Shown here: one piece after another, positions 21,975-34,609 of the stretch
Layout: each line of letters begins with the position of its first letter
Numbering within the stretch: position 1 is the stretch's first letter
Assembly: GCF_004337445.1 (NCBI RefSeq)
Contig: NZ_SJZB01000010.1
Coordinates: forward strand, 47,042 to 111,041
Source: Parasulfuritortus cantonensis
GTDB lineage: Bacteria; Pseudomonadota; Gammaproteobacteria; Burkholderiales; Thiobacillaceae
Direction: 5' to 3'
Length of the DNA stretch: 64,000 nucleotides
The notes under the pieces: generated by a model
What the model was told of the DNA's origin: nothing
The model's input: only the letters and a program-made list of their open reading frames with translations
Databases searched by the model: none
Made by a program: the position numbers and the translations under genes

Positions 21975-22946
21975 ATGAAAATCACCCGTTTTGCCCTCCT
22001 GTTCTGCTGCCTGCTTCCTAGCTTCGCTTTTGCAGCAGCCACCCTTCCGGAAGCCACGCAGTTATTCAAACAAGGGCAAAACGCCCGCGCCCTGGAGAAG
22101 GTCAACGGCTACCTCTCCGGCAATCCCAAAGATCCCCAGGGGCGTTTTCTCAAGGGCCTCATCCTGGCCGAACTGAACCGTCCGCAGGAGGCCATCCAGA
22201 CCTTCAGCGAACTGACCGACGACTACCCCGAACTGCCCGAGCCCTACAACAACCTGGCCGTCCTGTACGCCTCCCAGGGCCAATACGAGCGCGCCAAGAC
22301 CAGCCTGGAAAAGGCCATCCGCACCCACCCCAGTTACGCCACCGCGCATGAGAACCTGGGCGACATCTACGCCAAGATGGCTTCGGTCGCCTACGACAAG
22401 GCGCTGCAACTCGACAAGGGCAACACCTCGGCGCAGATGAAGCTCGCCCTGGTCAAGGAAATCTTCACCCCCGCCTCGATCGACAAGGCGCCCGGCAAGC
22501 CGGCCGCCGCCCCGGCCCGGACCGCCGGCCTCAGCCAGGAACCCTCGGTGACCCGCGATACCCAGCCGGTACCGCCGCCGCTGCCCGCCAGCAAGCCCGC
22601 CGCCGCACCGGCCTTCGACAGCGCCGCCGTCGAGAAGACGGTGAACGACTGGGCTGCCGCCTGGAGCCACCGCGACGCACCCGGCTACCTGGCCTTCTAT
22701 GCCGACGACTTCAAGCTTCCCCGCAAGATGTCGCGCAAGGATTGGGAAGCCCAGCGCACCGACCGGCTGACCAGCCCGGAATACATCAAGGTCGAGATCA
22801 GCAACCTCTCGGTCAAGGGCGATGCCAAGAACGTCACCGTGCAGTTCCAGCAACGCTACGAATCGAACGTGTTGAAGGGCAGCTACCGCAAGACCCTGAC
22901 CCTGGAAAACCAGGGTGGGAACTGGAAGATCACTTCGGAACGCTGA
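21975..22946 (+). CDS. Exported TPR protein with C-terminal NTF2-like domain
   Basis: A 323-aa protein with a signal peptide ([20 protein letters not shown]), three to four TPR units over residues 25-160 (for example [20 protein letters not shown]), a Pro/Ala-rich linker and a C-terminal domain of about 110 residues beginning [20 protein letters not shown]. That last domain is the SnoaL/NTF2-like type seen at the C-terminus of YafK-type L,D-transpeptidase proteins. The next gene encodes such a transpeptidase with a similar C-terminal domain, 16 bases away, so the two probably act together on the cell wall. Confidence 0.82.
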   Translation: MKITRFALLFCCLLPSFAFAAATLPEATQLFKQGQNARALEKVNGYLSGNPKDPQGRFLKGLILAELNRPQEAIQTFSELTDDYPELPEPYNNLAVLYASQGQYERAKTSLEKAIRTHPSYATAHENLGDIYAKMASVAYDKALQLDKGNTSAQMKLALVKEIFTPASIDKAPGKPAAAPARTAGLSQEPSVTRDTQPVPPPLPASKPAAAPAFDSAAVEKTVNDWAAAWSHRDAPGYLAFYADDFKLPRKMSRKDWEAQRTDRLTSPEYIKVEISNLSVKGDAKNVTVQFQQRYESNVLKGSYRKTLTLENQGGNWKITSER

Positions 22947-22962
22947 CCCGTTCCCGGCCGCC

Positions 22963-24189
22963 ATGCGTTTCTCGTTATTGACGGTTCTATTCCTGCTCAC
23001 CCTGAGCATCAGCCGGGGCCAGAGCGAAGAGATACGCCTGGCGTCGGCCGACCTCAACCATTACGCACCGTCGCTGGACAGCCTGGTCGCCTCGACGCTC
23101 GAGGACATCCGGGCCAGCAAGACCGATGCCGCCCTGGCCAACGTCGACCGGATCATCGCGATGCGCCCGGACTTCAAGCTCGCCTACCTCATCAAGGGCG
23201 ACCTCCTGCAGGCCAAGGCCGGTGCGCTGGCCAAGTTCGGGGCCGCCGCCGGCGCCTCCGAGCAGGCCAAGCTGGACGGCCTCAAGGACGAGGCCAAGGT
23301 CCGGCTCATGCGCTATCTGGACCAGCCCGACCCCGGCAAGCTGCCCAAGCAGATCCTGCAGTTGGCACCCAGCCAGCGCTACGCCCTGCTCGCCGACGCC
23401 GACCGGGCCCGCCTGTACGTGTTCGAAAATGCCAACGGCGAGCCGCGCCTGATCCGCGACTACTACGTCTCGGTGGGCCGCAACGGCGTCAACAAGCGTT
23501 CCGAGGGCGACCTGAAGACACCGTCCGGGGTCTACAACATCACCACCGAATTGCCGCGCAGCAAGCTCACCGCCTTCTACGGTGCCGGTGCCTTTCCGCT
23601 CGACTATCCGAACGAGTGGGACACCCTGCAGGGCAACAGCGGCCACGGCATCTGGCTGCACGGCGTGCCCCCCGACACCTACAGCCGCCCGCCCAAGGCC
23701 AGCGAGGGCTGCCTGGTGCTGGCCAACCCGGACTACCAGGAAATCCGCCGTTACATCGTGCCGGAGCGTACCCCCATCGTCATCGCCGACCGCACCGAAT
23801 GGCTCGACCGCGCCGACTGGCTGGCCGCCCGCAAGGACATCCTGATGGCGCTGGACGCCTGGAAGGCCGATTGGCAGCATCTCGATGCCGAGCACTACCT
23901 GAACCGTTACAGCCGCGACTTCCTCGACCGTGCCGGGCGCGGCTGGGCCGAGAGCAAACGCCGCAACATCGTCCAGAAGAACTGGATCCGGATCGGCCTG
24001 GCCGACGTCAGCCTGTTCCTCTATCCGTCCGACAATCTCGCGGTGCTGAATTTCACCCAGGTTTACGACAGCGACAAGCTGAGCGACGTGACCCGCAAGC
24101 GCTTCTACCTCAAGCGCGAGGACAACCACTGGCGCATCGCCCTGGAGCGCAGCCTGCAAGACGACACCAGCGTCGCCCGTAACGACTGA
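22963..24189 (+). CDS. L,D-transpeptidase (YkuD family) with C-terminal NTF2-like domain
   Basis: A 408-aa exported protein. A hydrophobic N-terminus precedes a helical region and a YkuD catalytic domain at residues 140-280. The catalytic motif is HGVPP...[10 protein letters not shown] with His234 and Cys250. The C-terminal 110 residues ([20 protein letters not shown]...) resemble the end of the preceding protein. YkuD enzymes form 3-3 peptidoglycan cross-links or anchor proteins to the wall; YafK-type members can instead cleave such links. The specific reaction cannot be assigned. Confidence 0.88.
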   Translation: MRFSLLTVLFLLTLSISRGQSEEIRLASADLNHYAPSLDSLVASTLEDIRASKTDAALANVDRIIAMRPDFKLAYLIKGDLLQAKAGALAKFGAAAGASEQAKLDGLKDEAKVRLMRYLDQPDPGKLPKQILQLAPSQRYALLADADRARLYVFENANGEPRLIRDYYVSVGRNGVNKRSEGDLKTPSGVYNITTELPRSKLTAFYGAGAFPLDYPNEWDTLQGNSGHGIWLHGVPPDTYSRPPKASEGCLVLANPDYQEIRRYIVPERTPIVIADRTEWLDRADWLAARKDILMALDAWKADWQHLDAEHYLNRYSRDFLDRAGRGWAESKRRNIVQKNWIRIGLADVSLFLYPSDNLAVLNFTQVYDSDKLSDVTRKRFYLKREDNHWRIALERSLQDDTSVARND

Positions 24190-24212
24190 TTTTTTCCCGA
24201 CTGGAACCCACC

Positions 24213-24710
24213 ATGGTCAAGCTACACACCAACCGGGGCGTCATCGTCCTGCGCCTGGACGCCGAAAAGGCCCCCGACACCGTCGCCAACTTCCTGCAAT
24301 ACGTGCGTGACGGCCATTACGACGGCACCTTGTTCCATCGCGTCATCGACGGCTTCATGATCCAGGGCGGCGGCTTCACCGAGGACATGGCCCAGAAGCC
24401 GACCCGGGCACCGGTCCAGAACGAAGCCCACAACGGCCTCAAGAACGTCGCCTACAGCATCGCCATGGCGCGTACCCCGGACCCGCACTCGGCCACCAGC
24501 CAGTTCTTCATCAACGTCAGCGACAACGGCTTCCTCGACTTCGTCGAACCGAACCCGCGCGGCTACGGCTACTGCGTGTTCGGCGAAGTGGTCGAAGGCA
24601 AGGACGTGGTCGACGGCATCAAGAAGGTGCGCACCGGTTCGCGCATGGGTCACCAGGACGTCCCGGTCGAGAACGTGGTGATCGAACGGGCCGAGCTCGT
24701 TGAAGGCTGA
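24213..24710 (+). CDS. ppiB: Peptidyl-prolyl cis-trans isomerase, cyclophilin type
   Basis: A 165-aa cytoplasmic cyclophilin without a signal peptide. Active-site segments are [25 protein letters not shown] and [10 protein letters not shown]. It speeds proline isomerisation during folding. It sits just after the L,D-transpeptidase gene and overlaps the lpxH start by 11 bases; ppiB-lpxH is a common pair in proteobacteria. Confidence 0.95.
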   Translation: MVKLHTNRGVIVLRLDAEKAPDTVANFLQYVRDGHYDGTLFHRVIDGFMIQGGGFTEDMAQKPTRAPVQNEAHNGLKNVAYSIAMARTPDPHSATSQFFINVSDNGFLDFVEPNPRGYGYCVFGEVVEGKDVVDGIKKVRTGSRMGHQDVPVENVVIERAELVEG

Positions 24711-25437
24711 TCCCCGGCCCAGCCTGTTCATATCCGACCTGCATCTCGCGCCGGACCAGCCGGCGACGCAGGCGCGCTTCTTCGCCTGGCTGGCCGGGGT
24801 GGCCCCCGGCGCCCGGGCCGTCTACATACTCGGTGACCTGTTCGAGGCCTGGCCGGGCGACGATTTCCTCGCCGACCCCTTCGCCGCGGCCGTCGCGGCC
24901 GCCCTGGCCAAGCTGGGCCAGGCCGGCGTGCCCGTCTACCTGTTGCACGGCAACCGCGACTTCATGCTGGGGGCGGCCTTCTGCGCCGCCACCGGCGCCC
25001 GGTTGCTGGCCGAGCCGGAGGTCGTCGCCGTCGCCGGCGGCAACGCCCTGCTCCTGCACGGCGACAGCCTGTGCACCGACGACGACGTCTACCAGGGCTT
25101 TCGACGCCTGGTCCGCGATCCGGCCTGGCAACAGGCCATGCTGGCCAAGCCCCTCGCCGAACGCGTGGCCATCGCCCGTCAGATGCGCGAGCGGAGCGAG
25201 TCGGACAAGGACGGCAAGAACGAGACCATCATGGACGTCAACGCCGAGGCCGTCGCGGAGGCCTTCCGCCGCGCCGGGTGCAGCGTGATGATCCACGGCC
25301 ATACCCACCGGCCGGCCCGCCACGACCTGGTCGTCGACGGCGCGGCCTGCGTGCGCTGGGTATTGCCGGACTGGTACGACGGCCGCGGCGGCTACCTGCG
25401 CTGCGACGCGGCCGGCTGCGCCCTGATCGACTACTAG
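24700..25437 (+). CDS. lpxH: UDP-2,3-diacylglucosamine diphosphatase
   Basis: A 245-aa LpxH, the lipid A pathway enzyme that makes lipid X from UDP-2,3-diacylglucosamine at the inner membrane. Metallophosphoesterase motifs are [27 protein letters not shown] and [10 protein letters not shown]. The start is TTG at 24700-24702 ([15 protein letters not shown] follows); no ATG lies upstream of the first motif. Its TAG stop overlaps the convergent metZ stop (CTAG). Confidence 0.94.
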   Translation: MKADPRPSLFISDLHLAPDQPATQARFFAWLAGVAPGARAVYILGDLFEAWPGDDFLADPFAAAVAAALAKLGQAGVPVYLLHGNRDFMLGAAFCAATGARLLAEPEVVAVAGGNALLLHGDSLCTDDDVYQGFRRLVRDPAWQQAMLAKPLAERVAIARQMRERSESDKDGKNETIMDVNAEAVAEAFRRAGCSVMIHGHTHRPARHDLVVDGAACVRWVLPDWYDGRGGYLRCDAAGCALIDY

Positions 25438-26612
25438 GCGGCGCCGACCAGGCCGCGCGCCAGGTCGGCCTGCAGGTCGGCCAGCGCTTCCAGCCCCACC
25501 GCCAGGCGGATCAGGCCGTCGCCGATGCCGGCGTCGGCCCGCTGTTCCGGCGTCATCCGGCTGTGCGTGGTGGTGGCCGGGTGGGTGATGGTGGTGCGCA
25601 CGTCGCCCAGGTTGGCGGTGATGGACATCACGCGGCTGGCGTCGATCACCCGCCAGGCCGCCTCCTTGCCGCCGGCCACCTCGAAGGCCAGGATGCCGCC
25701 GCCGCTGGCCTGCTGGCTCATGGCCAATTCGTGCTGCGGGTGCGAGGGCAGTCCCGGATAGCGCACGCGCAGGACGCCGGGCTGGCGCTCCAGCCAGCTT
25801 GCCAGGGCCAGTGCCTGTTCCGAGTGGGCACGCATGCGGATCGGCAGGGTCTCCATGCCCTTGAGCAGGACCCAGGCGTTGAACGCCGACAGGGTCGGCC
25901 CGGCCGTGCGCAGGAAGGTGTAGACGCCTTCCAGCAGGTCCTTGCCGCCGAGCACGGCACCGCCCAGGACCCTGCCCTGGCCGTCCAGATATTTGGTGGC
26001 GGAGTGGATGACGATGTCGGCACCCAGTTCCAGGGGCCGTTGCAGGATCGGCGTGCAGAAACAGTTGTCCACCGCCAGGCGGGCACCCGCCTCGTGGGCG
26101 ATGGCGGCGATGGCGCGGATGTCGCTCACCTCGGTGAGCGGGTTCGAGGGCGACTCGAGGAAGAACAGGCGCGTTTCCGGACGCACCGCGGCGCGCCAGG
26201 CGGCCAGGTCGGTGGGCGCCACGAAGGTGGTGCTGACGCCGAACCGGCTCATGATGTTGGCGAACAGCTGGACCGTCGAGCCGAACAGGGAACGCGAGGC
26301 GACGACGTGCTCGCCCGCCTGCATCAGGCCCATCACGGTGGCCAGCACGGCGGCCATGCCGGAGGCGAAGGCGACGCAGCGCTCGGCCCCTTCCAGGGCC
26401 GCCAGGCGCTGCTCGAACATGGTCACGGTCGGGTTGGTGAAGCGGGCGTAGATGTTGCCCGGCTCGGCGCCGGAGAAACGGGCGGCGGCCTCGGCGGCAC
26501 TGCCGAACACGAAGCTCGAGGTCAGGAACATCGCCTCGGAATGTTCCTGGAAACCGCTGCGCAGGGTGCCGGCCCGCAGGGCCAAGGTCGCCGGATCGAA
26601 ATGCTCGGTCAT
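25434..26612 (-). CDS. metZ: O-succinylhomoserine sulfhydrylase
   Basis: A 392-aa PLP-dependent Cys/Met-metabolism enzyme that makes homocysteine from O-succinylhomoserine and sulfide. The PLP lysine is in [28 protein letters not shown] is the phosphate-binding segment and [10 protein letters not shown] is typical. MetZ, as opposed to MetB, is favoured by the purF-linked position found in Pseudomonas and betaproteobacteria. It overlaps cysC by 4 bases, so sulfate activation and sulfide use in methionine synthesis are coupled here. Confidence 0.9.
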   Translation of the reverse strand: MTEHFDPATLALRAGTLRSGFQEHSEAMFLTSSFVFGSAAEAAARFSGAEPGNIYARFTNPTVTMFEQRLAALEGAERCVAFASGMAAVLATVMGLMQAGEHVVASRSLFGSTVQLFANIMSRFGVSTTFVAPTDLAAWRAAVRPETRLFFLESPSNPLTEVSDIRAIAAIAHEAGARLAVDNCFCTPILQRPLELGADIVIHSATKYLDGQGRVLGGAVLGGKDLLEGVYTFLRTAGPTLSAFNAWVLLKGMETLPIRMRAHSEQALALASWLERQPGVLRVRYPGLPSHPQHELAMSQQASGGGILAFEVAGGKEAAWRVIDASRVMSITANLGDVRTTITHPATTTHSRMTPEQRADAGIGDGLIRLAVGLEALADLQADLARGLVGAA

Positions 26613-27214
26613 GCCGGCACCAGTCCGCGTCCGCGCAGCAGCTCGACGACCTGGCGGACCGACTCGTCCAGCTCGGTCGCCGAGGTATCGACGACCAGTT
26701 CCGGCGCGTCGGGCTCCTCGTAGGGCGACGAGATGCCGGTGAACTCCTTGATCAGGCCCTGGCGTGCCTTGGCGTACATGCCCTTGACGTCGCGCGCCTC
26801 GCACACCGCCAGGGGACACTTGACGTAGACCTCGACGAAATCGGCGCCGACCAGCTTGCGCACCCGGTCGCGGTCGCCGCGCAGGGGCGAGATGAAGGCG
26901 GTCAAGGCGATCACCCCGGCCTCCGTGAACAGCTTGGTCATCTCGCCGATGCGGCGGATGTTCTCGGTACGGTCCTCGATCGAGAAGCCGAGATCGGCGC
27001 AGAGGCCGTGGCGGACGTTGTCGCCGTCGAATACGAAGGTGCGGCAGCCGGCCTGGTGCAGGGCCTCCTCGACGGCATGGGCAAGGGTCGACTTGCCGGC
27101 GCCGGACAGCCCGGTGAACCAGACGACGCCGGCGCGGTGACCGTTCATGGTCTCGCGTCGGGCGCGGGTGACGGTGGCGTGGTGCCAGACCACGTGGCGA
27201 TCGTTCATGCTCAT
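26609..27214 (-). CDS. cysC: Adenylylsulfate kinase
   Basis: An APS kinase of about 200 aa that makes PAPS from APS. Walker A is [28 protein letters not shown] and the [11 protein letters not shown] segment follow. Start choice is uncertain: ATG at 27214 (2 bases after the purF stop) or ATG at 27208, which has GAGG at a better distance. CysC lies between purF and metZ, where many relatives have purF-metZ directly, so it looks like an insertion into that pair. Confidence 0.92.
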   Translation of the reverse strand: MSMNDRHVVWHHATVTRARRETMNGHRAGVVWFTGLSGAGKSTLAHAVEEALHQAGCRTFVFDGDNVRHGLCADLGFSIEDRTENIRRIGEMTKLFTEAGVIALTAFISPLRGDRDRVRKLVGADFVEVYVKCPLAVCEARDVKGMYAKARQGLIKEFTGISSPYEEPDAPELVVDTSATELDESVRQVVELLRGRGLVPA

Positions 27215-27216
27215 CC

Positions 27217-28728
27217 TCAGGAAAGGTTCAGGTCCATCTGCCGGGTCGGCGGCGAGGAAGCCACCGGCAGCGAGCCGTCGCGCATGCCCTCGAGATGGAT
27301 CAGGTAGGCCTCCGAGACGTCGCCGGTGACGTAGCAGCCGTCGAAGCAGGAGGCGTCGAAATCGCCCAGCTTCGGGTTGACATCGCGCACCGCCCGGATC
27401 AGATCCGAGAGGTCCTGGTAGATCACGGCGTCGGCGCCGATCTCGCGCGCGATTTCCTCGTCGGTCCGGCCGTTGGCGAGGAGTTCGCCACGCGTCGGCA
27501 TGTCGATGCCGTACACGTTCGGGAAACGTACCGGCGGGCTGGCCGAGGCGAAATACACCGCCCGGGCACCGGAATCGCGCGCCATCTGGATGATCTCCCG
27601 GCTGGTCGTACCGCGCACGATGGAGTCGTCCACCAGCATGACGTTCTTGCCCCGGAATTCCAGGGACATGGCATTGAGTTTCTGGCGCACCGACTTCTTC
27701 CGCACCGCCTGCCCGGGCATGATGAAGGTGCGCCCGATGTAGCGGTTCTTGATGAAGCCCTCCCGGTAGGAGATGTTCAGCTGCTTGGCCATCTCCATGG
27801 CCGACGGCCGGCTGGTGTCCGGGATCGGCATCACCACGTCGATCTTCAGGTGGCCATAGTCGCGCCGTATCTTGTCGGCCAGGTACTCGCCCATGCGTAG
27901 CCGGGTCTCGTACACCGAGGCGCCGTCGATGACCGAATCGGGACGGGCGAAGTAGACGTATTCGAAGATGCAGGGGGTGAACGGGGCGGCGGGCGCGCAC
28001 ATGCGCGTGTGGACGTGGCCATCCAGGGTGATCAGGATCGCTTCGCCCGGCGCGACGTCGCCCTGCACCTGGAAGCCGCTGGCGTCCAGGGCCACGCTCT
28101 CCGAGGCCACCATCCAGTCCTGGCCGGTGGCGCTGACCTGAGTACCGAACACCAGCGGCCGGATGCCGTGCGGATCGCGGAAGGCCAGGAGGCCGAAGCC
28201 GGCGATCATGGCGACCACCGCGTAGGCACCGCGGCAACGCCGGTGCACCCCGGCCACGGCGGCGAAGACGTCATCCACGGTCAGGCGGTGGCCCTGCACG
28301 GCCGACTGCAGTTCGTGCGCGAGCACGTTGAGCAGGACCTCGGAGTCGGACGCCGTGTTGACGTGGCGCAGGTCCTGCATGAACAGGTCTTCCAGGAGCT
28401 GTTCGGTATTGGTCAGGTTGCCGTTGTGGCCGAGCACGATGCCGAACGGCGAATTCACGTAGAACGGCTGCGCCTCGGCCGGGCTCGAGGCCGAGCCGGC
28501 GGTCGGATAGCGGACGTGGCCGATGCCGGCGTTGCCGAGCAGGTTGCGCATGTCGCGGGTGCGGAACACGTCGCGCACCATGCCCATGCCCTTGTGCATG
28601 TGGAACTTGCTGCCGTCGGCGGTACAGATGCCGGCGGCATCCTGGCCGCGGTGCTGGAGCAGTTGCAGGCCGTCGTAGAGCAACTGGTTGACGGGCTGGT
28701 TGGATACGACACCGATGATTCCGCACAT
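27217..28728 (-). CDS. purF: Amidophosphoribosyltransferase
   Basis: A 503-aa first enzyme of purine synthesis, making phosphoribosylamine from PRPP and glutamine. It starts MCGIIGVV, so Cys2 is the N-terminal nucleophile once Met1 is removed. The phosphoribosyltransferase PRPP loop is [16 protein letters not shown]. It follows cvpA by 8 bases, the classic cvpA-purF pair. Confidence 0.97.
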   Translation of the reverse strand: MCGIIGVVSNQPVNQLLYDGLQLLQHRGQDAAGICTADGSKFHMHKGMGMVRDVFRTRDMRNLLGNAGIGHVRYPTAGSASSPAEAQPFYVNSPFGIVLGHNGNLTNTEQLLEDLFMQDLRHVNTASDSEVLLNVLAHELQSAVQGHRLTVDDVFAAVAGVHRRCRGAYAVVAMIAGFGLLAFRDPHGIRPLVFGTQVSATGQDWMVASESVALDASGFQVQGDVAPGEAILITLDGHVHTRMCAPAAPFTPCIFEYVYFARPDSVIDGASVYETRLRMGEYLADKIRRDYGHLKIDVVMPIPDTSRPSAMEMAKQLNISYREGFIKNRYIGRTFIMPGQAVRKKSVRQKLNAMSLEFRGKNVMLVDDSIVRGTTSREIIQMARDSGARAVYFASASPPVRFPNVYGIDMPTRGELLANGRTDEEIAREIGADAVIYQDLSDLIRAVRDVNPKLGDFDASCFDGCYVTGDVSEAYLIHLEGMRDGSLPVASSPPTRQMDLNLS

Positions 28729-28736
28729 GTCGGCAC

Positions 28737-29225
28737 CTATGCAAAACGGATCAGGGCGGCCAGATGTTCGGGCAGCCAGGGAACGACTTTCAGGGCGATG
28801 GACTCGAGCGGGCCGTGGACCAGCGAGGCCCGCCAGGCCTCCGAGCGCGGCAACGCGGTCAGCCCCGCCACCAGGGTCAACACCACGAGGACCACGAAGG
28901 CACGCACGGCGCCGAACAGCATGCCGAGCATGCTGTCGAAGCCGCCCAAGCCGGCCAACTTCACCAGCTTGGCGAGAATGGCCGCCAGCACCTGGGCGAG
29001 GATCAGCACGCCGATGAAGATCAGGGCGATGGCCGCGGCCTGGCGCAGGCCCTCCTGGCCGATCCCGGGGATGTGATGGGCCAGGGCGGGCGAGAACATG
29101 CGTGCCGCCAGGAAGGCGAACACCCAGGCGGCGAGGGACAGCGCCTCGCGCACGAATCCGCGCAGCAACCCCATGAACAACGATCCCGCCAGGACGGCGA
29201 GGGCAATCCAGTCGATCGCCGTCAT
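28737..29225 (-). CDS. cvpA: CvpA family membrane protein
   Basis: A 162-aa inner-membrane protein with four hydrophobic segments, starting MTAIDWIALAVLAGSLFMGLLRG. CvpA is named for its effect on colicin V production in E. coli; its biochemical role is unknown. It overlaps the SPOR gene by 4 bases and precedes purF. Confidence 0.92.
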   Translation of the reverse strand: MTAIDWIALAVLAGSLFMGLLRGFVREALSLAAWVFAFLAARMFSPALAHHIPGIGQEGLRQAAAIALIFIGVLILAQVLAAILAKLVKLAGLGGFDSMLGMLFGAVRAFVVLVVLTLVAGLTALPRSEAWRASLVHGPLESIALKVVPWLPEHLAALIRFA

Positions 29226-29869
29226 GGCTCGACCAGCACGTTGTCGAGGCCCTTCGCCTTCAGCTTGGCCTGGTAGTCCACGGCCTTGTCACGCTGGGCG
29301 ATGGGGCCGACCCGCACCTTGAACTGGCTACCGACGCGCATGGCCGAGGCCTTGAAGCCGGCCGCCTTGGCCTGGGCGATCATCTGCTCGGCATTGGCCT
29401 GGCTGGAGAAGACGCCCAGCTGCAGGAAATAGGTCCCGGCCGGCTTGGCCTCGGCGGCGACCGGCTTCGCCTCCGGGGCGGCGGGCTTGACGGCCGCCGC
29501 CGCCGGCTCGGGCTTCTTCACCTCGGGTTTCTTGGCTTCCGGCTTGGACACCGGTTTCTTCGGCTCGGGCTTCGGCTCCGGTTTCGGCGCCGGGCTGGCG
29601 ACCTCGGCTGGGGCCGGCTCCGTCCCCGCGGCCTCCGGCGCGGCCGTCTCGGCCGCCGCCGTCGGCGCGGCAACAGGCGCGGCCCGGAACGCCGTATTCT
29701 GGTCGGGGATCCGGATATCCACCTTGTCGCCGAGCGGGCGCGGCTCGGGATCGAACACCATGGGCAGGACAACCACGGCCGCCAGGGCGAGCGCAACCGC
29801 GCCGACCAGGCGGCGACGCGCCCGGCGCCGGAGCAGCAACTCGTCCGCCGAAGGGGATGTTTCAGCCAT
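29222..29869 (-). CDS. SPOR-domain membrane protein (DedD-like)
   Basis: A 215-aa bitopic protein. A basic cytoplasmic N-terminus (LLLRRRARRRLVG) precedes one transmembrane helix at about residues 22-38, a long Pro/Lys/Ala-rich linker and a C-terminal SPOR domain (TYFLQLGVFSSQANAEQM ... FKVRVGPI). SPOR domains bind denuded glycan strands at the division septum. The start is ATG at 29867-29869 (MAETSPSADE), overlapping the intended folC stop by 8 bases. As given, the folC frame runs straight into this gene because of a base loss in folC. Confidence 0.88.
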   Translation of the reverse strand: MAETSPSADELLLRRRARRRLVGAVALALAAVVVLPMVFDPEPRPLGDKVDIRIPDQNTAFRAAPVAAPTAAAETAAPEAAGTEPAPAEVASPAPKPEPKPEPKKPVSKPEAKKPEVKKPEPAAAAVKPAAPEAKPVAAEAKPAGTYFLQLGVFSSQANAEQMIAQAKAAGFKASAMRVGSQFKVRVGPIAQRDKAVDYQAKLKAKGLDNVLVEP

Positions 29870-31129
29870 CTTGTGTTGTATCCGGTAGCAGCGCCATGAC
29901 TTCGGCAACCGTGTGGAAGGATCCGAAGGCCGCAATTGTATCAGCCCCCCGGCCTCCTGACAGGCCGCCCGCCAGGCCGCGCCGACCTCGCCGTGCAGTT
30001 CGTGGTCCAGGCCGCGGGCGGCGCACAGGGCGGCCAGCTCGGCGCCGGACCGGCCGCGCGGGCCGGCGAGTCCGGCCAGGTGCCAGCGGTCGATCTGGCC
30101 GGCCAGGGCGTCGACGACGCCGGCCGCATCCTTGTCCGCGAGCATGGCGAACACCGCCAGCTTGCGCCCGCCGCCGCCCAGGGCCGCGAGGTTGGCGGCC
30201 AGGGCACGGGCGGCATGCGGGTTGTGGGCGACGTCCAGGATACGCAGCGGGGCCTGGCCAATGACCTGGAAGCGGCCGGGCAGACGCGCGCGGGCAAGGC
30301 CCTGGCGCAAGGCCGCCACGGGCACGGGGAGGCGAACATGAAGGCAATCCAGCGCCGCCACGGCCGCGGCCGCGTTGTCGATCTGGTGGCGCCCGGCCAT
30401 GGCCGGGAACGGCAGGGCCGGGTAGACCCGCTCACCGACCCGGCAGAGCCAGTCGGCGGCGCCGGGCTCGGCGCGGAAGTCGACCCCGATGCGCAACAGG
30501 CGCGTGCCCAGGCTACGGGCGTGTTCGAGCAGGCTGGCCGGCGGCTCGGCGTCGGCGCAGACGGCCGGACGGCCGGCGCGGAAGATGCCGGCCTTTTCGA
30601 AGCCGATGGCGGCGCGATCGGGCCCCAGGTAATCCATGTGGTCAAGATCGACCTGGGTCACCACCGCGCAGTCGGCGTCGAACAGGTTGACCGCATCCAG
30701 GCGGCCGCCCAGTCCGACCTCGAGTACCGCGACCTCCATGCCCTGCCGGCAGAACAGCCACATGGCGGCCAGCGTGGTGTGCTCGAAATAGGTCAGCGCG
30801 ACCTCGCCGCGCACCGCCTCGACCGCATCCAGTGCCACCGCGATCTCGGCATCCGCGGCCGCGCGACCGGCCAGGCGAATGCGTTCGTTGAAGCGGAGGA
30901 TGTGCGGCGAGGTGTAACGGCCGACCCGGTAGCCGGCCTCGGCCAATACCGACTCCAGGTACGCGCACACGGATCCCTTGCCGTTGGTGCCGGCCACCGT
31001 GACGATGGGGAAATCCGGCACCAGCGCCAGGCGCCGCCAGACGACGCCGACCCGGTCCAGGCCGAGTTCGATGGCCCGGGCGTGGCGAGCCTCCAGCCTG
31101 GCCAGCCACTCGGACAGGCTGAGGCTCAC
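29862..31129 (-). CDS. folC: Folylpolyglutamate/dihydrofolate synthase, frame broken by an apparent 1-base loss
   Basis: FolC adds glutamate to dihydropteroate and to folates. The start is GTG at 31127-31129, one base after the accD stop. The ATP loop is VTVAGTNGKGSV; TSPHILRFNERIRL, LEVGLGGRLDAVN and DVAHNPHAARAL are family marks. At plus-strand C6 run 29945-29950 the frame is lost: the expected end (GADTIAAFGSFHTVAEVMA) continues in the next frame to a stop at 29862. One extra base in the run gives a 422-aa protein of normal length. Because folate synthesis needs this gene, an error in the sequence is more likely than a real mutation. Confidence 0.88.
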
Positions 31130-31130
31130 G

Positions 31131-31997
31131 TCAGGGCGTCGACCGACGCAGCAGTTGCGCCATCAGGTTGGCGACCGTGGCGCGCAATTCGCGGCGGTCG
31201 ACGATGAGGTCGACGGCACCGTGGTCGAGCAGGAACTCCGAGCGTTGGAAGCCTTCCGGCAGCTTCTCGCGCACCGTCTGCTCGATCACGCGCGGACCGG
31301 CGAAGCCGATCAGGGCCTTGGGCTCGGCGATGATGACGTCGCCCAGCATGGCGAAGCTGGCCGACACGCCACCCATGGTCGGGTCGGTCAACACCGAGAT
31401 GAAGGGCAGGCGGTGGGCCGCCAACTGGGTCAGGGCGGCGGAGGTCTTGGCCATCTGCATCAGGGACAGCAGGCCCTCCTGCATGCGGGCGCCGCCGCTC
31501 GCGGAGAAGCACACGAACGGCGCGCGCGCCGCCTTGGCCGCCTCGACCGCCCGGCTGAAACGCTCGCCCACCACCGAGCCCATGGAACCGCCCATGAAAC
31601 GGAACTCGAAGGCCGCCGCGACCACCGGCTGACCGAGCACGGCACCCGACATGGCGACCAGGGCATCGGTCTCGGAGACCTCCTGGGAGGCCTCCGCGAT
31701 GCGGTCGACGTAGCGCTTGCTGTCCTTGAACTTGAGGCTGTCGACCGGTACCACGTTGGCGCCGATCTCGGCCCTCCCCTCCTCGTCGAGGAAGTAGTTC
31801 AGGCGCTGCCGCGCGCTCACCCGGTTGTGGTGGCCGCACTTCGGGCAGACGTCGAGGTGCTTCTCCAGTTCGGCCCGATAGAGCACCTCCTCGCAGGAGG
31901 CGCACTTGCTCCACAAGCCCTCGGGGACGACGTTCTTCTTGGCGGCCTCGACGCGGCGCTGAATCTTCGGGGGGATGATCTTCTGGAACCAGCTCAT
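31131..31997 (-). CDS. accD: Acetyl-CoA carboxylase carboxyltransferase subunit beta
   Basis: A 288-aa beta subunit of the carboxyltransferase that makes malonyl-CoA. The N-terminal zinc ribbon is CASC...CPKCGHHNR. The crotonase-like core has [27 protein letters not shown] and [16 protein letters not shown]. It sits between trpA and folC, the typical trpFBA-accD-folC order. Confidence 0.97.
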   Translation of the reverse strand: MSWFQKIIPPKIQRRVEAAKKNVVPEGLWSKCASCEEVLYRAELEKHLDVCPKCGHHNRVSARQRLNYFLDEEGRAEIGANVVPVDSLKFKDSKRYVDRIAEASQEVSETDALVAMSGAVLGQPVVAAAFEFRFMGGSMGSVVGERFSRAVEAAKAARAPFVCFSASGGARMQEGLLSLMQMAKTSAALTQLAAHRLPFISVLTDPTMGGVSASFAMLGDVIIAEPKALIGFAGPRVIEQTVREKLPEGFQRSEFLLDHGAVDLIVDRRELRATVANLMAQLLRRSTP

Positions 31998-32007
31998 GGT
32001 CGTTTCC

Positions 32008-32801
32008 TCACTTGTCCAGGGCGGCGCGCACGCCGGCCACGAAATGTTTCACGTTGGCCACCACGGCCTCGGGCGCGGAATGCTCGATCTCCTGCACGAT
32101 GCGGCTGCCGATCACCACGGCGTCGGCGATGTCGGCGATCTTGCGGGCAGTCTCGCCGTCGCGGATGCCGAAGCCGACCCCGATGGGCAGGCGGATGTGC
32201 TTGCGCAACTGGGGCATCTTGTCGGCGATGGCGGCGAGATCGAGGTTGCCGGCGCCGGTCACGCCCTTGAGGGAGACGTAGTAGACGTAGCCGCGCGCCA
32301 GCTTGGCGACCCGCTCGATGCGTGCCTCGTCGGTGGTCGGCGCGAGCAGGAAGATGGGCGCGATGTCGTGCCGCTGCAGGTGCTCGAAGGCCTCGTGGCT
32401 CTCCTCGGGCGGGAAATCGACGGTCAGGGCGCCGTCGACGCCCACCTCGGCGCAGCGGCTGGCGAAAGTCTCCCAGCCCATGGCCTCGATGGGGTTGCCA
32501 TAGCCCATCAGGACCACCGGGGTGGCGGCATCGGTCTTGCGGAATTCGGCCACCATTTCCAGCACGCCGCGCAGCGACATGCCGTTCTTCAGGGCCCGCT
32601 CGGAGGCACGCTGGATGGTGGGGCCGTCGGCCATCGGGTCGGAGAACGGCACCCCCAGCTCGATGATGTCGGCCCCCGCCTCCACCAGGCCGTGCATCAG
32701 GGGCACGGTCTTGTCCAGGGCCGGGTCGCCGGCGGTGATGAAGGGGATCAGCGCCTTGCGGCCCTGCGCCTTCAGGTTGTCCAGGGTGGCTTGGATGCGG
32801 T

Positions 32802-32805
<4 letters not shown>
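32008..32805 (-). CDS. trpA: Tryptophan synthase alpha subunit
   Basis: A 265-aa TIM barrel that releases indole from indole-3-glycerol phosphate. Motifs are [27 protein letters not shown] (catalytic Glu) and GYGNPI; the phosphate site is in [10 protein letters not shown]. It overlaps trpB by 4 bases. The usual FPPEE loop is intact. Confidence 0.97.
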
Positions 32806-34016
<1,211 letters not shown>

Positions 34017-34609
34017 TGATGAACGCGGCGACCTTCGCCGCATCCTTGATGCCTTTCGCCGCCTCGACGCCGGACGACACGTCCACGCCCCAGGGCCGCA
34101 CCCGGCGCACTGCCTCGGCGACGTTGCCGGGCGCCAAGCCGCCGGCCAGAACCACCGGCAACGGCAGATCGGCCGGGATCAGCGACCAGTCGAAGCGGTG
34201 GCCGGTGCCGCCGTGGGCGTCCGGCGCATAGGCGTCCAGGAGCAGGCCGGCGGCATCGCTGAAATCGGTCGCGCATTGTAGCAAATCCGTCTCCGGCCGG
34301 ACGCGCACCGCCTTCAGATAGGGGCTGCCGAAGGACCGGCAAAAGGCCGCCTCCTCTTCGCCGTGGAACTGCAGCAGCGCGGGCCGTACCTCGGCCAGCA
34401 CCCTGGCCACCAGGACGGGCTCCGGGTTGACGAACAAGGCGACGCTGGCGACGAAGGGCGGCAAGGCGCGCACGACCTCGCCGGCGGCCGCCAGGTCGAC
34501 CCGGCGCGGGCTCTTCTCGGCGAACACCAAGCCGATGGCGTCGGCGCCCAGCCGGGCGGCGGCGAGGCCATCCTCGACCCGGGTGATGCCGCAATCTTGA
34601 TGCGGGTTC

